Both the position numbers and the translations under genes were made by a program. 64,000 nucleotides of DNA. Origin: Nepenthes gracilis (taxonomy: Eukaryota > Streptophyta > Magnoliopsida > Caryophyllales > Nepenthaceae). Below are positions 1-12,130 of this stretch, in pieces; positions within the stretch are counted from its first letter, which is position 1; every line of letters begins with the position of its first letter. The stretch is taken from the NCBI GenBank assembly GCA_033239525.1, contig BSYO01000020.1, forward strand, positions 11,162,308-11,226,307, in the 5' to 3' direction. The notes below the pieces were generated by a model. The model did no database searches. It saw only the letters and a list, made by a program, of their open reading frames with translations, and was not told the DNA's origin.

Positions 1-533
1 AAATATGTCAGGAAAAGTGGTGCATTGAAGAGTATGTTTTTCCATTGGGCTTTTTGGACTTCCATCTGCTGAAAATGCTTGATTTTAATTATTCAATCTA
101 ATACCATATACTGACATACCATACAAAAAATAACCACATGAATAAATCAAGTTCATATCATGAACAGTTGATGGAAAGCCAATAACAATAAAGAATAGCA
201 AACTCAGATGCAAAGTAGTTTTGCTCATTATAATACAATGCTTGCTGAACTGGATTACAACATGAAAGCTACATAATTTTTGCATGTTGTTGGACTTCAT
301 CCACTGAATTCAATACACAGTAAGGTCATTGAATGAAACTCTTCCCTCATTTAAACATGCTGACTGTAAACTCTACTATCACAATACCAGAAAACTAGCA
401 AAATCTAAATATCAATAATTTTGATATGAGACCCTCACAATCCAGGAAATTCGACATGGTTACGAGTACATATTTATAGCTAGAGAGAGACACAGCACCA
501 GGAAAATAGCTAAATGGAAATTGTTGAACTCAC

Positions 534-716
534 CACTCTTAGATGATAGGATCATTCCAGTTGTTTTTGAACATGACACTAGAATTTGTGCTCGCCTAGT
601 AGAAGAAGCTAGCTTCCCCACAGCAAGCCCTTGAATATGTGATTGATATGAGGACCATGTGGACTTCCCAGGCCTCTCATGTGAGGACCATATATGTGAG
701 AAAATGCCAGCAGAAC
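534..716 (-). CDS. candidate internal exon of an unrecognised minus-strand gene
   Basis: Read on the minus strand, this 183-nt open block starts just after a splice-acceptor-like tract ending in TTGTAG and ends at GTG|GTGAGT, a strong donor-like site. Its two ends have the same phase, so it could be an in-frame cassette exon of about 61 codons. The peptide is polar and Ser/Thr-rich, with GIFSHIWSS near its start and RRAQILVSCSKTTGMIL near its end. I do not recognise the family. It points the same way as the possible first exon near 6.58 kb, so both may belong to one long gene running out of the left edge. This is inference from splice signals alone. Confidence 0.3.
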
Positions 717-916
717 CTACAATGCATGAATAATCAAGACAAGCATCAGCACCTTGATCCCATTTTTGTACAAATTGAAGCATGTAAGAATAGAAAAGCA
801 TTACAACGTAACCAATTTTTTATGAAGCCCATACAGCAAGAAAATGCATATGTGTGGGTTAGTGTATGTGTGTGTGTGCATGCTCCTATTCCTAGACAAA
901 AGATGAGTACTCCAGC

Positions 917-1037
917 AGGTACCAATTAGCTTAGTTGGTAAAGTCTCTTGCTGAAGCTACCAGAAATCTAGGATCAAATTTAGCTTGCATCAAGGGGCAA
1001 CCCCCTCTGTGTAGCCCACCAATGGGGGAAAAAAAAG
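917..1037 (+). mobile_element. tRNA-derived SINE
   Basis: A tRNA-like head is visible. A box-A-like word TAGCTTAGTTGG lies near 926-937 and a degenerate box-B-like word GGATCAAATTT near 971-981, about 45 nt apart as in an internal RNA polymerase III promoter. A GC-rich body follows and the copy ends in GGGGGAAAAAAAA. This matches the build of plant tRNA-derived SINEs. I could not find a clean target-site duplication. Confidence 0.6.
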
Positions 1038-1039
1038 AG

Positions 1040-2420
1040 CAGCACTCTGTGCTTTCCACCATACATGGAACCTCAATCCCATCAAGGTGGAAAGAATAAT
1101 AGCCGGATATAGCAGTGCTAACGTGAAATCCTTCCCATGACCTAAGTTCTCCATGAGAAATTTCTAGAGAGGCATAAGATTGAATGATAGGAAAATGAAA
1201 TAGGAAATAGTAGTTTTTGAAACAATTTCAAGATAAAAATCAATCTCTAAGAAGCATAGACATGGGGCACGGATATGGGATGTGGACATGACATGACACC
1301 ATTAAGGCAACCCATTATTTAAAAAAAATTAGGACGACATAATAGGGATACATGAACTAAAATTCATACTTTTCATATGCATAGAAATATAATTCATTAA
1401 AAACAGTATTTTTGCACAAATAACAATCAATGCTTCAATTTGTGATTCTAATTGTCCCAAAATATTTAAAGCACAAGTTCCTAAGTAAACAATTTACCAA
1501 AGAAAAAGGAGGCAGGGCAATTCATGGAAAAAGCTAGCTGTTATTGTTCACACATGCACGCGCGCACACACGCACACAAGAAAAAGAACGAGAACAAAAA
1601 ATGAATACAAAGTCAAGGTGTATTGTAAGAAAACGACGACAAAAAACGAATACAAAGTCAAGGTGTTTTGTTGTTCACTACATAAGAAAAATAAAAAGGA
1701 AGAAACGAATAAACCAAATACCCTGCTAGAATCCCACAAGAGTTAGGGTATAAAATAGGGCCTAAAGCCCCGTTTCTAGCCGAGAGAGAGCAAGAGAGCA
1801 AGAGGGCAAGGAAGAAATAAGCAAATGCAAAAAAGTATTCCAACAACAATTGTGCAATAGAGTTAGGTCATAAATGGAATAGCAATGATTCAACATCCAC
1901 GGAGATCAGGTATACACGACATTTCACAACAAAATAGAAGAAGAGAGCAAAAAACAGAACTACAGCCCTGTGTAGAACATGTAGGGGAATAAATTATCAT
2001 AAGGAAGCAAATAGAGAGCTATGCAAGTACTGAATATCTATCACCAGCAATCCCCACAAGATCGCCTCATCTTTAATCCCTTCTTTTCTCAATCAGGATC
2101 TTCTCTATCGCTTTGATTGATTAGGAATGGAAACTAATGTCGTTTGTTTCTCTCTTCTCAGCCTTTGATTTTGAACTTTTTGGATAGCTAACAAGGTGTC
2201 TCAATACTTATTTAACTTTAGTCAAAAGTCCAGCTTTCTAGATTTGAAAATTTTGCAAATAGCATGTTAGAAATATTTATATTGGCATATTCCGTAACTA
2301 AAGTAAACATATATTCTGAAGAATTCTCAGGTTTCAGTGAAGACAAGTGCCGGATACACGCCTATTATTTGTAAATGTGCCATCTCCTAGTATCCACGCC
2401 TGGTGTGGATCTGATACGCT
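1040..2420. other. no gene seen; AT-rich intron-like or intergenic DNA
   Basis: Short frames only, none with a recognisable domain. There is a short CA/CG alternating tract near 1553-1580 and a GAGAGAG/CAAGAG purine tract near 1783-1815. It may be intron of the putative minus-strand gene. Confidence 0.5.
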
Positions 2421-2423
2421 CAT

Positions 2424-2775
2424 GAGCATATTTTTACCAAAATACCCATGCCTAATATGTGCCCGAGCCACACGAGCACATTTTATCCTAAATACCCACT
2501 CCCGTGCCCAAACCACGTATGAGTGCATTTTACCTTGAATAGCTGCACCCAATGTGTGGCTCGGAACACATGACCATATTTTAACCAAAATATTCGAGCC
2601 CAAGGTGCATCCAAACTTTGCATAACCGCAATTTATCCAAAATACCTACATCTAATGTATACATGAGCGCAATTTATCCAGAATGTCCATACTTGAGATG
2701 CACTCAAGTAATGCATGAGTGAATTTTACCCAAAATGCCTACACCTGATGTACACCTGAGTGGAGCACATGAGTT
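2424..2775. repeat. degenerate minisatellite, about 50-bp units, about 7 copies
   Basis: A unit built around GAG-Y-GCA, then ATTTTA(T/C)CCAAAAT, then ACCCAYGCCTAATGTG recurs about every 45-55 bp, starting near 2424, 2474, 2521, 2571, 2623, 2664 and 2717. Units differ by substitutions and small indels. Short frames across it are chance products of the repeat. Similar GAGCGC-type words occur in the LTR-like repeats at 9.9, 15.1 and 17.5 kb. Confidence 0.65.
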
Positions 2776-2779
2776 GGGG

Positions 2780-4290
2780 CGCAACCCTTTTGCTAAAGCT
2801 TTTGTACCTAATGTGCATCTATTCGATGCACATGCGCTTGAGCACTATTTTCTAAAAGGTCATATGTTTTTTACCTGATTTCCAACATCTTCTATAAATA
2901 CCTTACTTCCAAACATTTATGAAGATATAGAGAAAGCACACAAAAGTGAAAAATGGCTGCAACCCTAAAGCTATCATTGTTTAAAGTAGAAAGCCATTGT
3001 TTGCTTGAGAAAACCAAACCTTTGCTCTTGAGAAAATTTGTCAAGATTTTCTCACCCAATATTTTTTATTATTTACACATTAGCTCCAACCTGTAAACTT
3101 TTGTCCATACATTAGTGGCATGGACACTAGGATATAATAGTGTGTGGATTCCGCTATTGCACACAAATCCAATGAATTTCTTGGTAAAAGTCATAAATCA
3201 AGAGTAAGTCAGATAAAGTTTAGCGCATCTATAAGTTGACTTTCACAGTACAATGCTTTCACTGGCTATAGAAACTTAAAAAGTTTTACTTGATAACTAT
3301 TAATTATCAAGGTTTTCCTTCATCACCAAAATCTATATTAATGTGCTTCACTATTTAAAATTTATTTTGGGTGATATATTTAACTATGAATATCTATTTT
3401 ATTTTACATCTAATAAAGAATATGCATTATATGTATTGTATATTCTTATATATTTTGCTTCCGTAATTTTACAAAGTCTAAACGAATTGAGATTATGAAC
3501 CCTCTAGTTTTTTCATAGCCCAAACACGTCACAAGTATGGCCTTAATTTGTCCACAGATGTCCAGCATTAACATAGAAAACAAAACATTATGAGGGGTAT
3601 TATAGAATTCCCGAAGCATGTTAGAGAGAATCTGGCATGTTTCGAAGAGTGTTTACATTGGACATGTGACGGACACTAATACACCACACTTCAGGATGCA
3701 TCCATGCATCCTAGATCTATCTTAAAACAGTTTTTCAAAGACAATAATAATAATATTGTGAATCCAATCAAAAGTATGTATTCATAGATTTAGATCAAAA
3801 GGAATGTGGCCATATCTTTTTCAGAATGTCCCTTCTACTCAATCAATTCTGACTTTAAAAATCAGCAAATTCATTATCCTTGGACCTTATTTGGGAAGTG
3901 AATGGAATGGTCAGGAGAAAAGAGCTTAAAGCTTGTTTCTAATGATCATTTTTCAATAAGGAGGTGAAGATTCATCTCTAGTCACCTCAATTGAACCCAT
4001 TGTTAAACAACCATGGAGAACTTCCTGAAATTTGAGATACGGAGGAAATGAAATTATCAAAACTTAATCTTTCACTTCCTTTTCCTCTTTTCTCTCATTA
4101 AAACTCCCAGTTAAAAAAAAGGTCCCCCACCCCAACTGTTTCCATTCTCTCCCTTTCAACTATCTCTTTTCAACTTCTGAACTCCAAACCCATCGTTCGG
4201 GCATCTGGTAGATGTTCACTAATAAGCCTATAGATTTTGGTAACATCTTTAATTCAGCCAACATTGTCGGTGTTAATAGACTACATTAGC
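2780..4290. other. no gene seen
   Basis: AT-rich sequence without a supported reading frame or clear repeat. It may be intronic. Confidence 0.5.
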
Positions 4291-4480
4291 AAATACTTTT
4301 GATTATTTTTCCATTATTTCTAGATTACTATCAGATATTATAGATATAATATCTTTTGCGATGCTTTCCTCATTTACTTTTTATAGTCTATAAAATCATA
4401 ACATTGTTATAGCCTTATGATATAGTAAAATATACACAAAACACTTCTCCCACATTATTCTCATAACTTTATTACATAAA
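4290..4480 (+). repeat. local direct repeat, copy 1 (partner near 5395-5585)
   Basis: This AT-rich segment aligns with about 5395-5585. Shared words include TTGATTATTT, CTCATTTAC, TTATGATATAG and AAAACACTTC in the same order. The two copies lie about 1.1 kb apart in the same orientation, a diverged local duplication in apparently noncoding DNA. Confidence 0.5.
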
Positions 4481-4584
4481 GCCAATCTTTTGAACCGGAT
4501 CCAGCATGAAAGTCTTGAGTTGCCAGAGGCAGCTAGCTACATGGTACTGCCCATTGCACATTCGGCCACACCAAATTTTCTTGC

Positions 4585-4826
4585 TCTGATTCAGCTCTCT
4601 TACACTTCTGCAAGAGCAAGCTTAGCTTTCTCATCTTTTTCTGCTTTAACTTCTCTGTTCGTATCATTTTTTCCATCTAATGTTTTTGTCAAGCCATGAA
4701 GATAGGTCTTTCTCCCGTTTCTCAAGCACATCAACAAACTCCACGGGTTATACCTTGTTGGTGTTGCCCACTGATCATCACTCCTAAGTCCATCACCACT
4801 CAACTGCTGTGACCATAGTCCAAAGG
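4585..4826 (-). pseudogene. candidate exon or pseudo-exon, family not recognised
   Basis: On the minus strand, an acceptor-like CACAGCAG precedes a block reading LSGDGLRSDDQWATPTR, followed at once by a donor-like AAG|GTATAA. Downstream, one frame reads EFVDVLEKREKDL and another reads a charged Lys/Glu tail ending near KAEKDEKAKLALAE. The switch between frames suggests either a short intron or a frameshifted copy. It has coding-like composition but I cannot name a family. It has the same orientation as the candidate exons at 0.53-0.72 and 6.54-6.58 kb. Confidence 0.25.
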
Positions 4827-5394
4827 GCACAATGAATTCTCATCAATTCAGAATCATTCTCTGGTTGGATGGTTTTTTATACCATAAGGTACCTATGAAA
4901 TACTCATAACCATGGCAGATTTACGTTTGCCTAATTGCCACATTGTTTGGTTCCTCTTGACTTGTGCAGAAAAAATGAGTTGGTTTCCATTACCATTACC
5001 ATTACTGAATCAAGACGATAGGTATACCTCTAGGTTCCTTTTGAGCTATGTAAAATACATGTAGATTTCCTTTTCCAATATTGTCAAATCTAGATGTTGG
5101 ATAATCCTATGGGTTCCGCTTGACTCGTGTAGAAAACCCACATTGATCCCTGTTTACAATAAAATGTTGGATTCCTTTGGATTCCTCTAGGCCTATGCAA
5201 ATATAAACACAGCTTGGTAATCAAGGCAATGAGTTCATCTTGCAGTGCACATCAATTTTTATTCTCTGGGTACTGCAGTTGTTCCTCGTCAGCTGGTTGC
5301 TTGCTGGTCTCAGAATTAATTTCAAAATTTAAGCTGGGTTGATTAAGCTAGAGTTTACAATCTATCTCAAGAATGAGAAAGAGTATAGAAGATT

Positions 5395-5585
5395 ATATTA
5401 CTATGTATAGTTTTGATTATTTCTAAATTATTTTTTGATATTCAGATAATATGTGGCTTGATAATGGAAGAATATTATATGGAATGTTTTTTCTCATTTA
5501 CCTTTCTGTAGCGTGTAAATTCATAGCTTGTAATAGATTTATGATATAGGGAAATGCACATAAAACACTTCCTAATTTGCTTTCG
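5395..5585 (+). repeat. local direct repeat, copy 2 (partner 4290-4480)
   Basis: Diverged second copy of the segment at 4290-4480, same orientation, with the same order of shared words ending in AAAACACTTCC. Confidence 0.5.
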
Positions 5586-5683
5586 TAGCTTTCTTAGGCA
5601 GGAAAACCCGTGCACTGCCCCAACCTTTCAATCTTATAAAGGCATTGGCTGGAAGCATATCACAGGCCAAGCATGTGGCCCAT

Positions 5684-6085
5684 CTCAATACAGCCATGGA
5701 TTATTATTTAGGGTGAAAAAGCTTGTTCCTCATAGCCTTTGGAAAAGGTTCCATTATTAATCAACTCTCCCAATTAGCTCAAAGAAGACTAATTCAAACA
5801 GTTGTGGCTGCATTGACGGTTGCAATACCCTACGACCATTTGCTAGAAGTTTGAGTCTCAAAACAATTATGTTCGTTATAACCTTGGGAGAAAAGAAATT
5901 ACTAAAGCCATGGATTTTTATTTAGGGAGGAAAGAAACCTCGTTCCTCAACCTTTGGAGACGGTGCCATTAATCATCTTCTCTTCCCAATAAGCTCAAAG
6001 AAGACTGATTCAAACAACTGTGCGCGCATTAACCATTGTGACATTCTACGGCCATTTGCTAGCAGTTTGACGTTCAGAACAATTA
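5684..6085 (+). repeat. imperfect tandem duplication of about 190 bp
   Basis: The segment 5684-5875 recurs at 5907-6085. Shared words in order include AGCCATGGATT, TTATTTAGGG, AGCTCAAAGAAGACT, GATTCAAACA or its variant, and CGGCCATTTGCTAG or its variant. The offset is about 215 bp. It lies just downstream of the putative first exon, probably within an intron. Confidence 0.65.
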
Positions 6086-6543
6086 CAAAACAGACATAGC
6101 ACACTCAAAACACAATTTCATTCCTCTGCAACAAAGGCCTTTCAGGCAGCCATATTCAAAATAGACAAATAATAGACAACTCCAGAAGCTGATCAAAACA
6201 TAATGCAGCGGCTCAAGATAACAGGCGAGCAGAAATCACGAAAGAACCCCACTTCAGTGACCAAAATCAGATCTGAAACGGCAGCCTACTGCCAAATGAC
6301 AACAATAAAAAGGAGAAAGGGAGAGAGATACCACTTACAAGAACCGACCTTTCATTAGATCTAAAACCGGAAATATAAACTAACACTACTCAAATGCGAC
6401 GATAACCGCAAGAGGCTCCTCGTGGAGCTCAGAAATTTGTTCAAATATACAACTACTGGCCAAACGATTCAACCTCCTAACCTTCATTTTCTTAGCAAGT
6501 CTCAACAACAGCGTAACAGCTTACATAGATACGATATACGTAC

Positions 6544-6577
6544 AATGGAAGGATCGAAGAGCTGCGGCAGACTCCAT
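6544..6577 (-). CDS. putative first coding exon of a minus-strand gene (partial)
   Basis: On the minus strand, an ATG at 6577-6575 opens MESAAALRSFH plus one base and then meets GTACGTAT, an excellent plant 5' splice site. Upstream, towards 6870, lies a pyrimidine-rich CTCTCT tract (GAGAGA on plus, 6617-6634), typical of a plant 5' UTR. Downstream, 6.1-6.5 kb is T-rich and intron-like. The rest of the gene would run left through 0-6 kb, where two further candidate exons lie. I do not recognise the product. A transcript is needed to confirm it. Confidence 0.35.
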
Positions 6578-7065
6578 TAAACAAGAGGATTGTCGAATCA
6601 AACAATGAAATAAATGCAGAGAGAGAGAGAGAGACAGATCGTGATTCGTGGAATTGCTGATGAAGTATTTGAAGTTGAGGGTGAGAGATTCTGCAGAGGG
6701 TAGCTTTGTAAGAGTGGAATGAATGGGGAGATAAAGAGAAGAGCAGTTGGCACGCAGAATGAGAAGAAGATTGCAGAGAGCTTCGAAATGTCCGCCTTGT
6801 TCGATACATCTCTGTCGATCAACAAATTCTTTTACACTACTCAACGCGCCAACAAGCGCCATGTGTCCCTCTGTGCCCTGCCGGGTTCTTTTTTTTTAAC
6901 TAATAATGCTAATTGTCTTATTTATTTACAATTAAATAAATATTATTGTTATTGGAATTAAATATATCTTGATTATATATATAACTATTTTGATTTTTAA
7001 TACAATTAGTTGAATTTTTTTATCCATTTAATAAATTATTGTCACATAAAATATTAAATTTTCTT

Positions 7066-7455
7066 ATTTATTTTTAATATTATGGGATGTGCTACCTTGA
7101 TCACGTTGATTCAATAATGATTGCCTCCTATTGGAATGGTGCGTCATGTTGGTTTGTTTGGAGGGCTGGCCTGATTGACTGCGGCACCTCCTCTGTTTTG
7201 GCTGCAGCTAGACTTGCTGTGCCATGCATCTTGTTGGCTTGGTCGATAATTTCTGGCGACTGTTTCTTTATTTGTTTCCTTCGAGTTTTATTTTCTTTAG
7301 AGATGAATACTCTATACTCGGGGTATGCCCTAACAATATTATTCTATCTTCAAGTCGGCAAAACACTAGGAGATAGAATATTAGTTGTTGTACTCCTTTA
7401 TTTTCTTTCAATACAATTTACTTACTTATCAAAAAAATATTTATTTTTAATATTA
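7066..7455 (+). mobile_element. 5'-truncated LINE tail with 17-bp target duplication
   Basis: A 356-bp insert (7083-7438) is flanked by a perfect 17-bp direct repeat, ATTTATTTTTAATATTA, at 7066-7082 and 7439-7455. The insert ends in CTTATCAAAAAAAT, the short A-rich tail often seen on plant L1-type LINEs. A long target duplication, an A-tail and no LTR together show target-primed retrotransposition. The open frame across 7087-7467 has no recognisable LINE domain, as expected for a 3' UTR. No box A/B pair is visible, so a SINE is less likely. Confidence 0.75.
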
Positions 7456-8381
7456 ACTATATTTTAAATAAATTTTTATGATATTAAAAAAATTTAGAAT
7501 AATATTAAAATTTTACAAAATTTATATTATTTGATTAAGTTTCACAGAAAAATCACTCATTCAATTAATTCAATTGAAGAATGTGGGCAATATTACACCA
7601 AATGTAGGTACCTTACTTAGGTGGTGGTGGTTAGGCAGCTAACTTCATTGCCATTCGATTAGTCATGGATTGTTTGAATCAATATGTGCTTGATACTAAA
7701 ACAACTACCAATCATTTAGCCCCAAAAGTCAAATTTAGATGAGACATTATGCTGAAAGTGTTATATTATTTTGTGTTATTTATAGATTTTTTAAAGGTAT
7801 GTAATAATCACACATTTAACAATCTACTTATATTTATATTGTTTCATCTTTAGCATAAAAATGTAATGGGTTCAGTAGAGAAATAATAAGAATCGAACCC
7901 AAGATATCCAAAAAATTCAGATTCTCTCGGTTTGAGTTGTTGAGTTTTCGAATGATCGAGTGAATGAGAGACTGCTTGGCTAAGATGCCGAGCTCCAAAC
8001 TATGGGGTTGCTTGAATGTCATCCTACCAAATCGTTCTATCAAATTTTCTAATTCTGGCTATCTTATTAAAGATCGTTCAACCAAGAGTTACTGTTAGAA
8101 CACATATCGGGAAGGACCGTTTTGTCATGATGCACCTTGGGGGCCAAGAGAAGGTATGTGATGATTGATTTATCTGAGTGAATAATTTTTCTGATATTCA
8201 GAGTATTAGACAAAATAAACATAGTGCCATGTCCCCGTACTAAACCCAAATAATAATTAGCGTAATCATCTCATTAACAAGAATTAAAAGCTAAACAATG
8301 ACAAATGAGAACTACAAGTCAATTATTTCAGCCAACCAAAATATATATATAATAACCAATCAAATCACAGGATGTAAAATA
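7456..8381. other. no gene seen
   Basis: AT-rich. The stretch 7870-8250 is less AT-rich and has a minus-strand GGGTTCGATTC word resembling box B, but a matching box A at the right distance is poor. No domain is recognisable in the short minus-strand frames. Confidence 0.45.
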
Positions 8382-10195
8382 TGTCACACCCATAAGTTAT
8401 ACCAAAATACCAACTATATCATAATGCCAAACTTTAAGTAATGAGATACATATTAAACAAAATAAAGCAAATTACATGCGTAACGACTGCTATTGGACAA
8501 ATCAACAATTATTTTATTAATTACAAATCATTATCCGAATTAATGTAAACATAATAAGCTATTATTTAGAAACTAAAATACAATATCAAATATTTTATAA
8601 TTCTAATCCTAATCTCTTCGAATAGTTCTTCTTTTATAATCCTTACCTGCAAGTGATTGAGCTGCTAATTTAGATGGTGTTAGCGAAAAATAAAAATAAG
8701 AGCGAGTTAAAAGTTTAGTAATGTATATAAATTTTATAACTAAATATATCATTTTCGTCAAATCATATAAAAAGAAATAATCAATCAAATTCAGATATAA
8801 TGCTGTGAATTTTCATGTTAAATATATATAACTTTAAAATTTTTCTTTTTAATTTCTTAATTCAAATATGCCATAGAAATTTTGTTCAAATAAGATTTTT
8901 TTACGGATCAAGGGCCTTACCTACTAAGGAGTGGATAATCAAAATTCGAGTTATATTTATTTCTACACAACCAAAGACCTTATATTACAATTCAAAATAT
9001 GTAAGTGAGTTATAATAAATATAACTATATAAATTGGATTGAACGTCATTTTCACCATTGGATGATAGATTTAAATATCGATCACCACTACAATATACTA
9101 AGGTATGTTATAATATACCACTGTTAAATTTCTTACAATGATCTAATACTTAAACGAATAAAAACTCTACATAATTTTATATAATTTTTGTATTTTCTCA
9201 ATTCAGAGAAAATATTTTTAATCATTTAACAAACTATAGAGTTTTTTTTTCTAATTTCTTATTATATAATTATCATACAGTGTATAAAAATTTTATAAAA
9301 ACTTAAATATACAAGTTATTAAACATACACAACTACATTACTAGTTTTTCAAACAAAATTACAAAAAAATCAGTACATTGTGATATTTTAATATTTTATT
9401 TTAAATAATATGCATGCAAGGATACTTTTATGAAATTCTAGGACATACAAAATATATACTTAACAATATTAAGTATACAAGAATATTATATATGAAATTA
9501 TAACATATTAGAATATTAAATTAGATTTTTAACATATACATAAGTATAATTGTAGAAAAATAACTTGACAAATCAATATATATGAATTAAGAATATAATT
9601 TTCACAAAAAATAGTGAGGAGTTAGAATGAGAGTTCATGCATATAATAGACAAATATCTTGAATATAAAAATATATTATATATGAGTATTTAAAATAATA
9701 GATACTCTAAAAAGTAAAAAAAAAAATTATAATAAAAGAAAAGAGGCTTATAATACACCTACCTTAACTTTAAATTAATAAAATCTTGCTTTGATCCACT
9801 TTGATTTGCCTTCTTTAGCTTTCTCTCCTTCTTTCTCTCTCTCGTCCCCTTCTACTTCTCTCTCTTTTCTCATGATCTCATAGAAAATAACCAAAAATCA
9901 ATCGAATATAATTTATATAGTAGAGTGACGCTTAAGTGCTCATCGGGCACGTATCAGACGTCGCGACCAAACAAAGTGGCACATAAGTGCCACATCAAGC
10001 ACGTATTAAACGCTGGTATTCCGCATGGAGTGTGAGTACATGAAAAGGCGCACTCAAACTCTACTCAAACAATAGTCAAGTGTGATCTCCCTGTCCAAAA
10101 TTTGTATGAGCACACGCTAAGTGCTAGTTAGGCATTCAACAACTCACAATAACCTGATCCAAGATTGACTTTTGGCCCAAATTTCCTTTTAAACT
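8382..10195 (-). mobile_element. LTR-like repeat, family X, copy A (truncated right end)
   Basis: Starts at TGTCACACCC and runs into a CT-rich tract (9818-9870) and a GC-richer tail with recurring GAGCGC/GCACGT words (9935-10140). The part from about 8800 on aligns along its length with copy B, and with family X copies at 12.1-15.4 and 22.7-24.2 kb. It has no coding capacity. On the minus strand the family reads TG...CA and has the look of a long LTR. I infer an LTR of a Del/Tekay-type Ty3/gypsy element, but no internal region is present to prove it. Confidence 0.5.
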
Positions 10196-10849
10196 AAGGA
10201 ATAATGAATCGAATTCATATGAAATGTCATAAATTTTTAAGTCGAATATGCAAAACTTTTAAAGTTTTATTTTCTACTTTCTTAATTCAAATATGACATG
10301 TAAATTTTATTCAAATATGATTTTCTTATGGATCAAGAGCGAGTAGAGTCTTACTGACTAAAGAGTGGATAATTAAAACTTAAGTTATATTTATTTCTAT
10401 ACAACCAAAGACCTTACGTTATTATTCAAGACTCGTTGATTGGTCGTCATACATATAACCCTGTAGACGACGTCGAATGCTACTTTTACTCGCGGATGAT
10501 AAAGTTTAAACTTCGATCACTATTATAATATACTAAAATATACCATAATATATCACAACTGAATTTTTTACAATGCTCCGATACTTGAACAAATAAAATG
10601 TAATACTCTAAATATTTTTAAATCTTTTATTATAAATTATATAGAAATCATTGGGTTACATTTAAAAAGAAATAAGTAAAAAGATATATTTAATTGAGTA
10701 ATTCCTTAGACTGGGCTTAATGGGCTCAAGTTTTAGTACTTTAACTTGATCTGGCAATCATTTCAAGGATTTGAACATTTACGATTATATTATGTTAGTA
10801 AAATAATAGTAGAATAAAATAAAATAAAATAAAAATAATAAATAAATAA

Positions 10850-10932
10850 ATACAAACACACGCACGCACGTGCGCGCACACACACATACATATACATATA
10901 CATACACATATATATATATCTATAATAGAATA

Positions 10933-10991
<59 letters not shown>
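10850..10991. repeat. compound microsatellite (CA/CG, TA, then AAT x about 20)
   Basis: Alternating CACGCACG and ACACATACAT tracts near 10855-10918 pass into TATATATA and then about 60 bp of perfect AAT repeats (10932-10991). Predicted poly-Asn or poly-Ile frames here are translations of the microsatellite, not genes. Confidence 0.95.
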
Positions 10992-10993
<2 letters not shown>

Positions 10994-11755
10994 GGAAAGA
11001 AAGAAGAAGAAAGGGAAGAAGGAAAGAAAGGGAAAAGGGAAAGGAGAAGAGAGAAGGGAACCACGTGATTCAACAGCGGTGGGGAGAAGGAAAGAGATCG
11101 ATGCCCCAAATAGAAACCAACTAAACTCTAATCGAACCCTTCTTTACTTAAGGAGATAGTGGTGAGGAGAAGGGACGGCGCACAAACTGAAGAGGGAAGC
11201 CACACACGAATCGAAGAGAGAAGCCACCATTGCCGCTGACTTCAGTAGAAAAATAAGAAATTTAGGTAAGTAAATTCCCCAATTTTTCTTATTGGTGTCG
11301 ACTTTCTATTTGTATAATTTGATTTGGTGAGAAACAAATAAAAATCTCGGTTGCAAATCGTAAATAACGAAAATATAGCCCATGGCTCCGATTGTAAAAA
11401 ACCTTAGATTTGTTGGGTTTTGAGGTGAATTAAGGTATGAAATTTTAGTAGGATTGTTTTGCTAACCCATGTACTTTGTATGGGAAAAGAGAAAAAAAAT
11501 GAGCTTTCCTTACTTTTCTATGGAAATCGATCTGGTTAATTAGAATAGAGCACCATAATTTGTTTTTCTTTTGTTTTTCCAATAATTACAATAACGTGAA
11601 AATGGGAAAACATGATTCAGGATTTTAATTTCGTTGATATATGATTTATGGGCAGGTTTTTGTAGGTATATATTTGATAAATTTACATATATAAATACGT
11701 AGGTTAATTATATAACCGTATATACATATTTACACATACGTATGTACGTGGGTGG

Positions 11756-12010
11756 CGTTGGTTTGAAGTTGATGTACTTGTTATGTGTACCGTGTTTGTG
11801 TGTGAGTATAAGTGTGCAGTGTGTGCTACTAGTATGTGGATGTTGCAATGTGTGTGTACACTGTGTGTATGTGTATCAGTGTAAGCAGCGTGTGCTATTG
11901 TGTGTGCGTACACCGGGTGTGTGTGTGTGTGTGTGTGCAGCGGGTGTGCTGATGTGCGATGTGTATACTAGCAGTGGCGGTAAAAGTGTGAGTGTGTGTA
12001 TTGGGAGTAA
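11756..12010. repeat. GT-rich low-complexity tract with a pure (GT)n core
   Basis: TGTG/GTGT words dominate, with an uninterrupted GT core at about 11918-11937. The Cys/Val-rich frame at 11742-12098 is a by-product of the repeat. Confidence 0.9.
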
Positions 12011-12130
12011 GTGTGGCTGTATATATTCATATATTAAAATTATAAGTTGGACGAAATTAATGGCTATTATTATTTTGATTAGACATTTGCAGAATTAGCC
12101 AAATAGTTGAATAATGTGAGAAATTGTGAT

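Noticed and set aside
6492..6862. Three overlapping minus frames of 75-113 codons
   Set aside because: Ser/Leu-rich products of a CT-repeat 5' UTR. Only the short MESAAALRSFH exon with a donor site looks real.
7885..7990. Minus-strand GGGTTCGATTC resembling a tRNA or SINE box B
   Set aside because: The upstream candidate box A is weak, no cloverleaf can be drawn and no A-tail is present.
10795..11124. Frames with long Asn or Ile runs on both strands
   Set aside because: They are translations of the AAT/ATT and CA microsatellites, with no domain.
11742..12098. Cys/Val-rich 118-codon frame
   Set aside because: Produced by the GT-rich tract inside solo LTR Y; no homologous family recognised.
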